Assembly (NCBI RefSeq): GCF_958295425.1
Contig: NC_081137.1
Location: 5,350,238-5,414,237, forward strand
Source of the DNA: Solea solea
Taxonomy: Eukaryota; Chordata; Actinopteri; Pleuronectiformes; Soleidae
DNA: 64,000 nucleotides
Direction: 5' to 3'
This document shows, piece after piece, positions 22,281-34,762 of this stretch (position 1 is the first letter of the stretch; each line of letters opens with the position of its first letter). Under the pieces are notes generated by a model, which saw only the letters and a list, made by a program, of their open reading frames with translations, did no database searches and had not been told where the DNA came from. The position numbers and the translations under genes were made by a program.

Positions 22281-25028
22281 TGTATGATCATTTAACATTG
22301 GTCTCCATATGATTTATTTTTCTATAATTAACACTTATTTCCTAATTACAGAGTAGAGTGTTGAACACCTCTGTAAAGTCAGGCATAATTTTCCTCATGC
22401 AAACGATGATTAAGTCGGATTTCGGATAAAGGGCCGGTCCGATAACAGATGACACCCGGATCAATCATTTAAAGAAACAAGAGACACAAAGTACACATTC
22501 AGGTCCAGGTCTGTGATGGTGACTTGGTGCCGACACGGTGCTAAAACGCAGCAGAGGTGAAAAGTTCAGCATTTTCCGCTTTGGCACACAGACACAGTAG
22601 CCACAACATGCTGCTGTGAGGAGACAGCGGTTACAAGATTGTATCCTCGAAGAAGTCTGTGGGTCAGGTTTAGGCGTCACGTAATGTGTGCAAATATGAA
22701 AACCACACACAGAGACCGTGTGTGGCACCGAGGCATCTCCTATTTCCCCATCTTCACGACAACCTTGAATTTCATCCGATTAGTGGTAAACGCAACACAA
22801 GCCGCCTGAAATCTAAGAGTGCGTATGGATCTGTGTTTGTTGTGTGAGCATGCTTCTGTGTGATCTCCCACTGGAGGTGAGGAACATGTGCACAGACAAT
22901 AGGCATCTGAATCACTGGGCTTCAGTCTGTCTCATTCCTCCAGCCTTGCAGAAAGATAAAAGACCTCTCACATGTGCTGACCATACAAGAAAGCAGCTTT
23001 GAAATCATCCTCAATGGAACTACATTCAGTCTTTCAAAGGCTTTTCTAACAAAAACTGACCACATGTTTTTTTCTTTTTTTTTGTTTCCTTTTAACCAAT
23101 TAAGGATCATAGTTTCTGAAAAGATCATTTCAAGGATCAGAGCACTCAGAGAAAAACGGTGATGCTACAGTTCTGATGCTGCCTTGTTATAGAACACTCA
23201 CGACAGCTGCCCACTAAGATGAGGCTACCTTCTAAACAACAAAGGGTTACAAAAAAAAAAGCTTGACGTTAAGTAGCGAGAACCACTTCAGTGAAGACCT
23301 ACACGTAAAAGATGTTCTTGTTAAGTGTGCTACAGCTGCTGCTTTTCACTGTTCTATAGCTGGAGTAGGCAACATTAGAAGGTAGAAGTTGGAGGCATGT
23401 TAAACAAACTGAGACAGCTCCTCGCAACCATTTTGGACAGAAACGGGCACGGATTTCTGTCGTCCATTTTGTTTATTTTGTACTTGATTTTCCGCGACGT
23501 GTAGCTATGGAAATCCACGTGGAAGACTAGACTAGACAGCGTCAGCTTCCGATTGGACATGTTTCCAAATCTGATCAGCCGCTCCCCCAATGCTCCATCG
23601 CCAGAACCATAACAAACAATCAATACAAATACCTGATAATCAGGATTAATGAATATAATGGCTCCTACAGGGCGAGTTTGCTCCTATTGACTGTTCTGCG
23701 AAGCGGCTCCATTTGCACAATCGTTTTTTAATCATAAAAAACAACAATTAAACCAAGTTATCTGATTATTTTCAGGTTTCTTTCCCCCATTTAATAAAGA
23801 AATCACTAAAAATATAGAGCAGGTAGAGAGGAAATGAAAGACAATGATTTCCGACTCAATGTTAAAGAAACACATTCACTCAAACCAGGGATTAAACTGT
23901 TCTTTTGACCAGTGGGAATAAGAGATTATTTACTGGTGCGAGAAACTAGTAACCAAGGTAGAATCATTCAAAAGCACATTAAAAACAAGTGCCGCTGACC
24001 TTCAGCCGGGCCCAAGTACTTGCTCTGTTTCTAAATTATAAGTCGCTAAGCACCAGCCGAGATTCTCACACTTTAGGCTCAGTGAGAGGATTGAGTCTTT
24101 CATGTCATAAAACACGAGGCCATGCGAGGCCGTGTGGAGTTGAAAGCTTTTTCCTTTTTTTTTCGGTTGCAGTCAAAATCCTGATCTGATTCTCACTCGA
24201 GCCAAAGTCTTATGATTTAAGTACCGCGGAGCTTTCATGCATGTTTGTCTGAGTCAGCTAAGATCAAACTGTAAAAAAAATCACAGAGTTTAGGAAAGAA
24301 GGAAAAAATGGATAAGGAAAAATGAAACAAAAACATCTTTGAACATCAGCTGGATGCCGAAACTGCCTGATTGTTTGCATTTCGTGATAACAACTCGGCG
24401 AGGATAGATTTAGTCTTTTCTCACCACAAGGGCCAAAACCCCTTTTATTACACCAAACATCATCCACCCCCATGACTTACCTCTTCTGCACAATATGCTG
24501 CAAATACATTCTCTTTTATTTTAACACATCGCTAAGCAAATAAAATTAAGTTATTTTGACATGAAGAAACTTGACAGGCACTGAAAACACAGCCGACAAC
24601 AGTTTGAGCACTTATCCTGAAACCCTACTGCGAAACCCCTGATGTCAAACTGCCACCTTAGATTCAGCAGATTCTTTAGTGTCTGTGTGTGTGTATGCAC
24701 TCGGGTCAGTCAGTATAAGTAGTTTTATTTTTTTTAGACCTAAATCTGTTAAACCAGTCAGAAGTTCCCATAATGTAACTCAAAATCAGTGAAATAACTT
24801 TGATTAAAACCTGTGTTCAATAGCTGCTCAATCGCTGATCTTGAGCCATTGCTCAGTGACAGGTCTCCAAGTCTCAGGGGTTTGCAACCCTTTATCCAAT
24901 CAGGAGCCAGAACCCCACAAAGAGGCGGTCCTTAAGGTGACAAAAGGACGAGGGAAGGGAACGTCAACAGCAGCGTTAGGGTTTAAGTTGCAGTGTGCAA
25001 CTTAAACGTTGTTTAAACTTGTAAAATT

Positions 25029-25064
25029 GGCTCTGTCAAGCAATACTATCAGACCTGACTGAGG
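25029..25064 (+). repeat. Repeat end shared in inverted orientation with 28742-28778
   Basis: The reverse complement of this 36-bp segment matches 28742-28778 with one substitution and one inserted base. Both are in frem2 intron 2, about 3.7 kb apart. Confidence 0.75.
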
Positions 25065-25745
25065 AAGCGTTTGTGTGTACACACCCGCAGTGCAGTGGCG
25101 GGCGGGGACAAGTAGGGTTTATCCCGACAACAGCAGAATTCACTTTTGCGCTTTCATTCCAACCCGTTTGCGGTCGTTTCACTTCACTAGCACAGTGTTG
25201 CCGTCGCCTGTGTGCAGTTAAGGAAAGTGTGTCGGAGCTAAATTAACTAGCAGTTTCAAATTCAAATCCAGCTTTTAAAATCCAAAAAGCTGGATTTTTT
25301 TTTTCCTCTGGTTTTCAGCTGCGTGTGTGTGTCACACACACAAAAATCAAAGGAAATTTGTTCTGCTGCTTCCCTCTCTGTTATGACTCCATCTACTCTG
25401 TGTACTACTTTGTATGCAAGTCCCCAGCTCCCCGTGCAATTGGCAACCAACAGCTGTACGCAACCAACAAGCTCGATGATTTTGTTCATAACGACGAAAT
25501 ACCAGTGAGAAACACTGGACCGGGTTGTAACTGCTAAACCTGCTGTACGTTCACTTCAATTTGACACCGTTTCTGCTGAAATTGACCACCAGCAATATTC
25601 AGTAGTGGCACTTCTACATAAATTTGTACTCTCCCTCAGGTTGTCTCGGTGTCTTTAAATTCATCCCGTCCCAGTTGTGCGACTTGTGGGCAAAGAGGAT
25701 TGCAAAAAAGGGCTCTGCATTCAGCCGTCCCTGTCGTCTAAACAC

Positions 25746-25748
<3 letters not shown>

Positions 25749-25782
<34 letters not shown>
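25749..25782. repeat. GT microsatellite, 34 bp
   Basis: An uninterrupted TG/GT run in frem2 intron 2. Confidence 0.95.
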
Positions 25783-25783
<1 letters not shown>

Positions 25784-26760
25784 AGACTGAAAGCAGATCA
25801 CTTTACTGGCCTTTTATTAGGCCCATAATCCAGTCTGTGTGTGTGTTCGCCTGTAAGTGCTCTATTTGTGTATCTCGCCACATTTACACTTTGCCCAAGG
25901 CAAGCAGCCCGATAGTGGCCATGTCCTGAGGTGCGGCGAGTCATCGGCAGGCTGACCAAGACGTCACGGCCCCGGGCAAATACATGGATTTAAAGTGCTG
26001 CTCGACTCAAGAGCAAATTTGCTACGAAGGTGCAGGAGGTTGCTTTGTCGTTAATTAACCTGGATCTACTGGGTTGGGTCACTGGAGTTTTATTTGTCGT
26101 CGCCAAATACATTTTTTACAGCCTTTTACTTAAGAGGTGTTTAAAATAAAGCTGGGATTCATTTATCAATCTTTTTTTTTTCTCAGTCTACACGGAAACA
26201 CGCCCCCTAAAAAGTGAGAGACTAGCGGACATGCAGAACTCTAATTTCCCCCTCGGATCACTTGATTTCCAACGTGATGAAAAGTAACGTAAATATTGCC
26301 CAATAACAGGCAGGCAACAAAAAATAGATTGCCTGCCTAAGCTTTACCGCCACTTGTACTCATGTATGTGATCGTATGAACACGTATGCCCGCTGGCAAC
26401 AAAGGAAGTGAAGTGCACCTGAAGTGCAATTTACCCCCCGCCATCACTAACACTCGTCCATCCTAAAGAAATAAAAGCTGCGCACAACAGAATAAAACAT
26501 TGTTTCCCCCCCCCCCCACACACGTTCAATAGCCATCAGCCATGACTGCGGCGCAGAAACACCTGAAGCAACCTTGCACAAAAATCCCCCCCTGACATCT
26601 AGACCAGAGAAACCTCACCCCTTTGAAGTTCTTGTGATACACATAACACTGTGAGGTTTTTTACTGATGTCTGCACAGACAGCTGTATACAACCCGGGGC
26701 ATAGCTTTAGGTAAAATGGCTTAAAGGATGTGGAAATGTGTGTGCGAATGTGCACAGTTG

Positions 26761-26761
<1 letters not shown>

Positions 26762-26804
<43 letters not shown>
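26762..26804. repeat. TA microsatellite, 43 bp
   Basis: An uninterrupted TA run in frem2 intron 2. Confidence 0.95.
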
Positions 26805-26808
<4 letters not shown>

Positions 26809-28741
26809 GTGGTTGCTGGTCTTTGAAACAGGAGCAGCTCATTTCAGGCCCAGTTATTCATTCTGCAAACAAACAACTAGAACAAGGAAAGGGCGAAAAT
26901 TACGTAAAACTGAAATGCTACAATAGTGATTTTATTGACCGTGTGTTTGTACATATGAAAATGGCTGATATATCCCAAATAACGCTGCTCCGTTGACTCC
27001 CAGAGAAGCTGAGCTTCCGTGGAAGTGACGCTTTTGCCGCATTTGTCCGATCACCGCCGGGCCCACCGCAGCGAAACAAACCTCTTCTGTGCCGTCACAT
27101 AGAGAACAGTTGAAGCTGAGCTTCTAGTGGTCATAATGCGGAGGCTGCTACGGGAATACGAAAGTCACGTAAAGGCCATCCGTCATCCGTGATAAGTGGC
27201 TGATTCTTAGCGAACTCGTGAAAGGTTCTAGCGCAAGTTTAGTATTGATAGAGACATGTGCATGTGGGTTCCTGCAAGTGTCTGTGTGCATTTTCAGTGT
27301 CGCATGAATATCACACCTAAATGCATTTGTCCTCCTGCAGGATTATTTTGTGCTCATGACAGCAGCAGCACCACAATCCCTTCAAACACAAGTCTCCCCC
27401 ACCCCACCGATATACTAAAGCAGAGGGATGGCTTTAATGTATCTGCCAATCTTAAGAGCCATGTCTGAGCAGGGACAAGATAAACTAGGCATCTAATTCT
27501 CTACTTCCCCTCCATTATCTCATTCCCGCGTTTTAATTCTTACTTCAGTGGCTCGACGTACTTTTGGATGTATGTTTTTTATTACTTTATAATGCAGCGT
27601 CGAGGTGCTGTGTATCTCTATTCGGCAATTAGCACTGAACAGTTAAACTGCTGTATCATTTCGCACAGTAATGCTTATTTGATTTAAATATAAATTAAAG
27701 GCCCATTAAGGTGCACTAAAATGAAATGGGTAACCAAGATGCATGCGCGGAGAGTAAAACAGGGTGATGTGAGACAGACTTATCACTTACACGCTTCCAT
27801 TCTGTGCTGAGAAAATTAAACACCCGAGGGGGCAGGACAATGTGAGAGATAACTTAACGTGAGAATTTCCTTAAAGAAAACAATGTTGCAGTTGCAAACT
27901 TAAATGTTAAAAATATCCATTATTTGTTTATTCTTGAGATTAGAGGGTGTCGTGGACGGGTTGTCAAGACTTGGGAGATGATTAACGGGATGAAAAATTC
28001 CCTTCACATCCCTCAACAAGTGTCGCGCGCTCATCACGGCGCTCTAATGAGATGCAGCTCGTCGAGGACGGCGACATTCGCGGCTGCAGAGTGCCGTGCT
28101 GTAATCCCACAACAAAGGCATCCATCAGCGGCGACACTGACAGGCAAACAAGGCAGGCGGGGAGGGAGGGAGGGAGTTAGGGGGGGACAGGCGGCAGGAA
28201 AAGATGGCGAGGCTGTGACGGTAAAACCCAATCCTGATGCCTGAGATGGAGCCGACACTGGGCACAATAACTCATCGCACACTGCAGAAGATGAAACTCG
28301 GAACGGCGGGAGGCAAATGATTTTCAGACCGTTGAGGAACAAGACGCAAAAGTAATACTCAAGAACAAATGGTGTAATGAACAACGGAGAGTTTAATTTT
28401 GAAAATGACAAGATTGGGGAGGGAGCGGTGAAGATAATGCAAATGGAGGAATTGGACACTGAAGTCCTGAATGCAGACGGATTAAGAAAACCTCCTCTGA
28501 AAGCTGTGTGTGTGTGTTGCTATTCTGTCGCGATCAGCTGAACAGGTCAACAAAAACAACGTAAAGGTCAGCAGATAGGCAGAAAGGTCATTAGGAAGTC
28601 ATTAGAAGGCAGCAATTAGCGTTAGGCAAACGCCAACATTGCACTAGTGAAGCAAGACGGATGCAAACAGGTTGGAGTATGACTGAAAACACAGAAACGC
28701 ATCCATGGAGAGTTTAAGAAGTTAATTAAAAAAAAACGCTC

Positions 28742-28778
28742 CCTCAGTCAGGTCTGATAGTGTTGCTTGACAGAGACC
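28742..28778 (-). repeat. Repeat end shared in inverted orientation with 25029-25064
   Basis: This is the inverted partner of 25029-25064. It is followed by TTACGCACTGCACCTTTGA, a variant of the ACACTGGACCTTTA phrase seen at 34590 and 10757, so all may belong to one MITE family. Confidence 0.65.
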
Positions 28779-31702
28779 ATCAAATGATGCTCCATTGTTT
28801 CTATTACTAAAAAAGAAAGTTACGCACTGCACCTTTGAAAACCTTTTTACACTTCCAGAAATGACACGAAAGTGTAATTAAATAAACAAAGAAAACTGCA
28901 TTTGTTGTGTTTGATGGCCTCAAATTGCTGAGCTGAGAAATAAAGATAAGACGGCCCTTTTTTTAGAAATAAACATACTTAATGTCTTGTTTGAATAGAA
29001 GAATTTAAAAGTTAATAACACACTCGGAGACAGTACAAAAAGTAATTTCACCTGAGATGTTTGCACCACTTTTATGTAAAGAACGAGGCGATTTGACGAG
29101 AGAAAAGGAAAAAGTCACCGCGTCGCCACAGATTTATGATGATACAGAAACTGCAAAAATGAATCTTTGACCACCGACACATTTTCATTCAGCGCACATT
29201 ATCGTTGTTCGAGATTCAAAATGAATGCAACGTGCATTCCGTGCGCTGAGTTTTTCAAAGGGGGGATATATTGTTGGAACCCCAGACAAAGCAGTGGCGG
29301 CATGTCAACGCCGTGAGCGATGAGGACGGGACGGAAATAATCTATATTGACACGATCAATACCATTAGAAGGAGAAGCCGAGCAGAACAAAAGATGGGAT
29401 GGGAAGAAAGATTAAAGAAGGAACTCGCAGGACTTGCTCCTCAGGAATATTAAGTCCGGGTGAAAACTCTAATTCTATGATTCTTCTTTGTTGTTTTTTT
29501 TTTTGTTTGTTTTTTAATAAAACAACAAATAAAAATATGCTCTCTTATCAGACACGCTTAGAGATTGAGTTTGGTGCTGTTGTTTTGCTTTGTTAACAAT
29601 AATTTCACAAACTCGCCACTGAGATTTCTGCATAAATCAGCTGTTTTGATATTACATTTAATCCAATAAAAAAAAAATTGCTTGCAGACAGATTTTTACA
29701 CTATGGTGCTGTTTTTATATATATATATACATTTTTAATGCTTTCGAGTGCCACATATTAAACTTGACTCAGCCCTACTGCATAATGTCAGTGAGACGTG
29801 AGGGACATTTGTCTCACATCCGGGACAAATAAAACTCATCTATTAATTGGTTTATCCTGATAAACTTATATACGATTATTACTTATTGATGTACGTTGAC
29901 CTATGTTTCTTCTCTAAAACTTGATACGTGCTTTCAAAAAATTTATTAGACAAAGTTAATGTGTTTAGTATTTAGTTATAATATTATTATGTTATTGTTA
30001 AGTGTAGAGTGCTGTAGAGAAATTAACATAAAATATTTTATGGACTCAGGACACAGCAGATGTAGATATCACCGTTGTCTTCATTGTGTAAAATAAGTAA
30101 ACATTAAAAAGCATAGAAGCCAAGGAGGCAGCAGGAATTAGATTTTCTGTCAATATTTTCAAATGGCACTTTTGCCGTGGTTTTCAGTTTTTGCGATTCT
30201 GACCATGGGCGGGCCTTAGAAAGCTGCCTGCTGATTGGCTACTGAGTTTTGGAGCTCAGTGGACAGGAAGTAGTCATGGGCTTGGAGTCGCTGTAATTGT
30301 CAGTATCTAGAGTTTAGTTAACATTACAATATTTTGTCAGATGCCGATGGCGACTCTACACTCTAAGGCCCACCCATGGTCATAGAACAGTTGTATTTTC
30401 AAACAGTAAAATACAATACTTTTGAATGATTAAATCGATATTTTATTTGCTTCTTAAAAAGTGCTGTTTGCTTCTAATTCCACATCTATTCATTTGGCAT
30501 ATCAGGCGATCTTGGCGAGTCTGTTCTATTCTATTGACTGTAATTGAGACCAAATAAGATGTGACTCAGTACAATTTTTTAAAGACCAAATGGAGAAAAT
30601 TAGAGGCAGGCCAGGGAATAGAAAACTAAAACTACTTAGTGTCAGCCCTGTACTTGAATATTTTTGTCTCTGAACATCCCACGACCTAACGAGAGAAAAA
30701 AAAAAAAAAAAAAAGCCTGGGAAACAGGTTGCATTGCAGCCCAGTACAGTGAACCACAGCTGGTCTTAACCTGTGACAGAAGGTGCTTCCTGTTACTCTT
30801 CCCCCTGCAGATGAGCCTGTAATAGAGCTGTGTAATTACCAGTGACTGCCTCGCAGCTCTGCTCGGCGCAGGCGCTCGGGGCTCTCATTACCCACAGTGA
30901 TGCCGGTGCTCTGAAATATCAAACAGCTCTTTGTGCTGGAGGCTTGACCGGCCCGTAGCCTCGGGCTAACCCCGTCTTCTGCTGTGCGTGCACATGTGGG
31001 ACTGTTTGCACGAGTGGGTACATGCGGATCACATGTATTTATAAACGCAGGTTAACGTGTACGTTCATGTCGTACAAGAACCCTTCATGTAGAATGTGTT
31101 GCAGTTTATTTGGGGGATTTTTGTGGAGGCTGCGGCAAACTTTACTGCGTTTCTGCCTTTACATCATTTTTTTCTACTCCCCTCTTTAAAATAGTTTTGG
31201 ATTTCCACTGCGAAGGTCTTTGTTGCAGTAAAACCAGCTCTCCTGAGAGGGAGGGAGATTCAGTAACTTAAGAATTGACAAGAGCCTATAAACCTGTGCA
31301 CTTCTAAAAGCTTTAGTCCTTTTCATTTAAACCAGACAATTGAGAGCGAGGAGAAAAAAAACTATCTAAAGACTTTACAGGAGCAAAGACGATCAATTAG
31401 TCAATGTTCCTCCTTTCATGTACATATAAAGAAGCCCTTAGTCTTCTGTACATTAGCATTTGTGTGTATGTGCATTAGCACTACAAAATGAAAGAGTCTT
31501 CTGAAATACTGCTCTCGGAGCTACTTCACAAAACCATTATTTCATGTTTTATGCATAATATTATGTGGTTTTCCTCTGAATGCAAGTAGTTTATTACTGT
31601 GTCATTAAAACTTTATATTATTATTATTATTATGATTATTATTATTATAATAATATCCTTAACTTTTCTAACTGAAGAACATTGACAACCTTGGTGGTGA
31701 AG

Positions 31703-31731
31703 TGACCTTGAAAGGTGACCTATGACCTTGA
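31703..31731 (-). promoter_or_regulatory. Candidate nuclear-receptor site cluster (DR1 plus two extended half-sites)
   Basis: On the minus strand this reads two copies of TCAAGGTCA (31711-31703 and 31731-31723), the ERR/NR5A-type extended half-site, and AGGTCATAGGTCA (31728-31716), an exact DR1. Function is inferred from motif identity only. The motif could also be part of an unrecognised repeat. Confidence 0.35.
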
Positions 31732-33357
31732 CATCGTTATTTTCATTTATTTTGACACTCAATGTCAAACTTTGAATAAATTAGACCTGAAAGACAAACA
31801 CTTTCAACAGAAATTCAACAAGAAAATAACTTAGTTACATGTTATTTACACTTGTACAGTAAGTCTATGGAAGAACTGAGAAATTTTAACAAAGCTAGAT
31901 TTAGTTTTTTTTGGTGACCGCAAATAAAAAAATATGAAATAATAAGAAATTACAGTGGCCGATAATTGCAAATCACAACGTAATTAAGACAAATTACGTT
32001 GTGTTGTTGTCATAACGTTGTGTTTTCTTTTAATGTTGTTGTGCTTTCTCTTAATTTCATTGTGGTTTCTCCACAACGTGAAAGATTTCTAAAAGCTTTT
32101 ATTACAGTGGCTTTTTAATTTAAAAAGCTTAAATAGACAAAGTTGGTGTATAAACTTGTCAATATGGTGTTGAAACTGACTGTGCAGTCTGACTGTGTCG
32201 TTCTGTTTGCAAAAGAGATTAGCGTTCACTTGGTGTCTGTTGTCTTTACAACACAACGATACTCAATCTTTACTGTTGGGACTTTATGACTGCCTGCCTG
32301 TTGCCTGTTTAACAAATTACACGTCAATACTTTACCTTCTTATGAGTAATGTTTGTTATATACACAAAGAGCCACATGAGCACATTTTCCTCAAAGGAAA
32401 AAGGCCAAGACAAGAAAAAAGCCCTTTTTGTTGTTGTCTCGCAGTCAGTTTCCACAAATGCTTTGAAATGTAATAACCATAATTTCTTTTTCAGTTCAAT
32501 TTGTTGCCATGCTTCGTCTCTTGAATCTGCGACCATTAATGCTGCTACCTTGGCAAAGAAGGAACCAGTTTATACTCATTGAAGTAGATACCGTTTTTAT
32601 GCACATTCATATTTTTTTCCCCCACTGGTCAAAGAAACCGTGGTAATGTGTTTGAACGGCATTCAGTTTCATGTGAAATGACCTGAAAAAACGTGCAACG
32701 CTCGTAGGTTTTTATCGGCATCAGCTCCAGCTGGCATTGGTGGCAACGTAAGATTCGTGCTAAATTCTACTTTATCTGCTCTAACTTTGCCAGCAATCGC
32801 AATTTCTATGACCCACATTCATCTTCCAGCCCTTAGCGCAGTCACTCTCATAGCTGTTAGCATTAATATTACCTTTTAACACATATGCAAGTCTCAAGCA
32901 AGTCTCAAGTCTTTCTTGCAAGCAATCAAGCCAAGTCAAGATGATTTCCCAGATATTCCACATTTAAATATGTTACTGGACTGAATTACTAGACTTTCAT
33001 TTGTCACAGAAACACTGTAGAACTCACACAACAAGGACTTCATGGTCCCATACAACTGATATAATATAAAAACAACAATAGAATGTAAATAAATAAAACT
33101 TAAGAGCTTACAATTTACAGAATACTGACATTTAACCTACATTTGGCTAGAAAACTGCACATTTTTTTTTTACACAATTACATTAGATTAAAATAGCACC
33201 TTCCTTTGTGGGATTTGAAGTGTTAAATATAAATTCAAGTCGTCGCTCGGTTGCCAGGTTTGCACACAAGGCCGCAAAAAAATATTCGAGAAAATGTAAA
33301 TAGTCAAGTCATTTCGAGTCATTTTATTGAAGTTTAATTCGAGCCTGAACTCCTGAG

Positions 33358-33698
33358 TAGAGCTGCAGCTAACGACTATTTTCATAATCGATGAATCTGT
33401 CAGTTATTTGACAGATTAACGATTAATCCATGAAATGTCAGAAAACAATAAAAAAATGTTGATCAGTGTTTGTCAAAACTGGAAATGATGACGCTCTTGA
33501 ATGTCTTGTTTTGTCCACAAACCAAAAAGGATGATTTCTTTCTTAGGTGGAGCAAAGAAACCAGAAAATATTCACGTTTAAGAAGCTGACACAATCACAA
33601 ATCTTGTTTTAATCATGAGAAATCGATTATCAAAATAGTTGACGATTAATATAGTCATTGATTAATAATCGATTAATCCAGTTATTGTTTCAGCTCTA
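33358..33698. mobile_element. AT-rich hAT-like MITE (TAGAGCTGCAAC ends), complete copy 2
   Basis: It begins TAGAGCTGCAGCTAACGAC and ends GTTTCAGCTCTA, an inverted pair. The flanks CTCCTGAG and GTCATGAG match at 6 of 8, compatible with an aged 8-bp duplication. Internal marks include TCTTGTTTTGTCCACAAACC and AGAAAATATTCACGTTTAAG, the reverse complement of copy 1's internal sequence, so the two copies sit in opposite orientation. Confidence 0.75.
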
Positions 33699-34213
33699 GT
33701 CATGAGTGACAAGTTGAAGTCAAGTCGAGTCTTTTGCCAACGTTAGTCAAGCAAGTCTCAAGTCCTGAAATTTGCCGACTGATTTTTTTTTTTAGTGTAT
33801 CGCTTCAATTTTCAGCGCATGCATTTCAAATCCTCTTCTCTCTACTGACAATAATAAAAATAAAATCCTGCAGCCATCTTCACAAATTACCCAGGCAGCA
33901 GTGCCATTAAATCAAAGCACTGTGACAGAAAATGACAGAAGCCAATCTCGGCACAGGAGGAGGAGTTTTCAGATCTTAAATAAAACTGGAAGCCTTATCA
34001 GTTCATCAGTGAGCTAATAAGATGGAGCATCATTTGTAGTCCAGGGTTACAGATGGAAGGCCTCGGTTAGCCTCAGCAGATTTTTCAAAACTCTGAATCA
34101 AATGAAGCCGGCGCAGATATCAGCGCCCACACGCAGCTGCAGCCTGACAGAGGGGAGGCCTCCGTTTAGCACAATGAATATGAATGAAAACATCAGAAAC
34201 TCAAACTGTTTGT

Positions 34214-34378
34214 CGAAAAATCCGCTGGGAACTATTTGGAAAAGGAAATGCGCGATCGGCTGGAACGTGACGCCTGAGCGTTTGACTCGCAGGTCCACCG
34301 CAACCGCGGATTAGCGCGCGAGGTTGTGCAGAAACTCGCGGAGATGGAATTCTCCCCGAGACACGAGGAAAGCGGCGA
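34214..34378. promoter_or_regulatory. CpG-dense patch in frem2 intron 2, 0.3 kb from exon 2
   Basis: I count 21 CpG dinucleotides in about 165 bp, including CGCGCG and CGCG runs, against a background where CpG is sparse. It lies about 300 bp past the exon 2 donor. It could be an unmethylated regulatory element or an internal promoter, or simply a locally GC-rich patch. No ORF or repeat is recognised in it. Confidence 0.35.
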
Positions 34379-34672
34379 GTCTAAAAGGTGAAGCGCCATA
34401 AGCAAGAAGTCAACTTCACCCTGTGCAGTTTGTATCTATTAATGTTTAGTACAAATATCACTTGGAAAGATATTTTTTGAGTTAAGTATAGTGTGCAAAA
34501 GATATTTAGTTTATTGATTGTGGGCTACTGTAAAACACTGTGGTCTCAGCAGAGAAGACCCGGCTCCTGATGTCACCTAAATTTTACACACTGGACCTTT
34601 AGGTTTCTCTGGATTAAGAGGGAATGGATGAAGCCTAATTGTAAATATAAAAGAGAAAAGGTGAAGACTTAC

Positions 34673-34762
34673 CTTTATCCTCAACAGAGAAATGGAAGAC
34701 ATCGGACGTGGCGTTTTCTTTATTCCTCAGCACGTAGCAGATGTTCAGGTCATCAATATCAG
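34673..34762 (-). CDS. frem2: frem2 coding exon 2: end of CSPG repeat 12
   Basis: A 90-nt exon, phase 1 at both ends, with acceptor tttacag and donor gtaagt. It encodes [20 protein letters not shown] and continues through [10 protein letters not shown] (residues 1665-1694). Joined to exon 1 it restores the CSPG motif FSQADI exactly across the junction, which strongly supports both splice sites. It finishes the twelfth CSPG repeat and leads into the first Calx-beta domain. There is a potential N-glycosylation site at NAT. Confidence 0.93.

Larger units (their letters stand above)
20544..34672 (-). other. frem2 intron 2 (about 14.1 kb), non-coding
   Basis: This is the largest intron in the window. 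It holds a palindromic dispersed repeat (about 21640-21783), a dispersed-repeat copy (22070-22280), an inverted pair of related repeat ends (25029-25064 and 28742-28778), GT and TA microsatellites (25749-25782, 26762-26804), a nuclear-receptor half-site cluster (31703-31731), a complete AT-rich hAT-like MITE (33358-33698) and a CpG-dense patch (about 34214-34378). No protein-coding exon of any nested gene is recognised on either strand. Confidence 0.75.
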
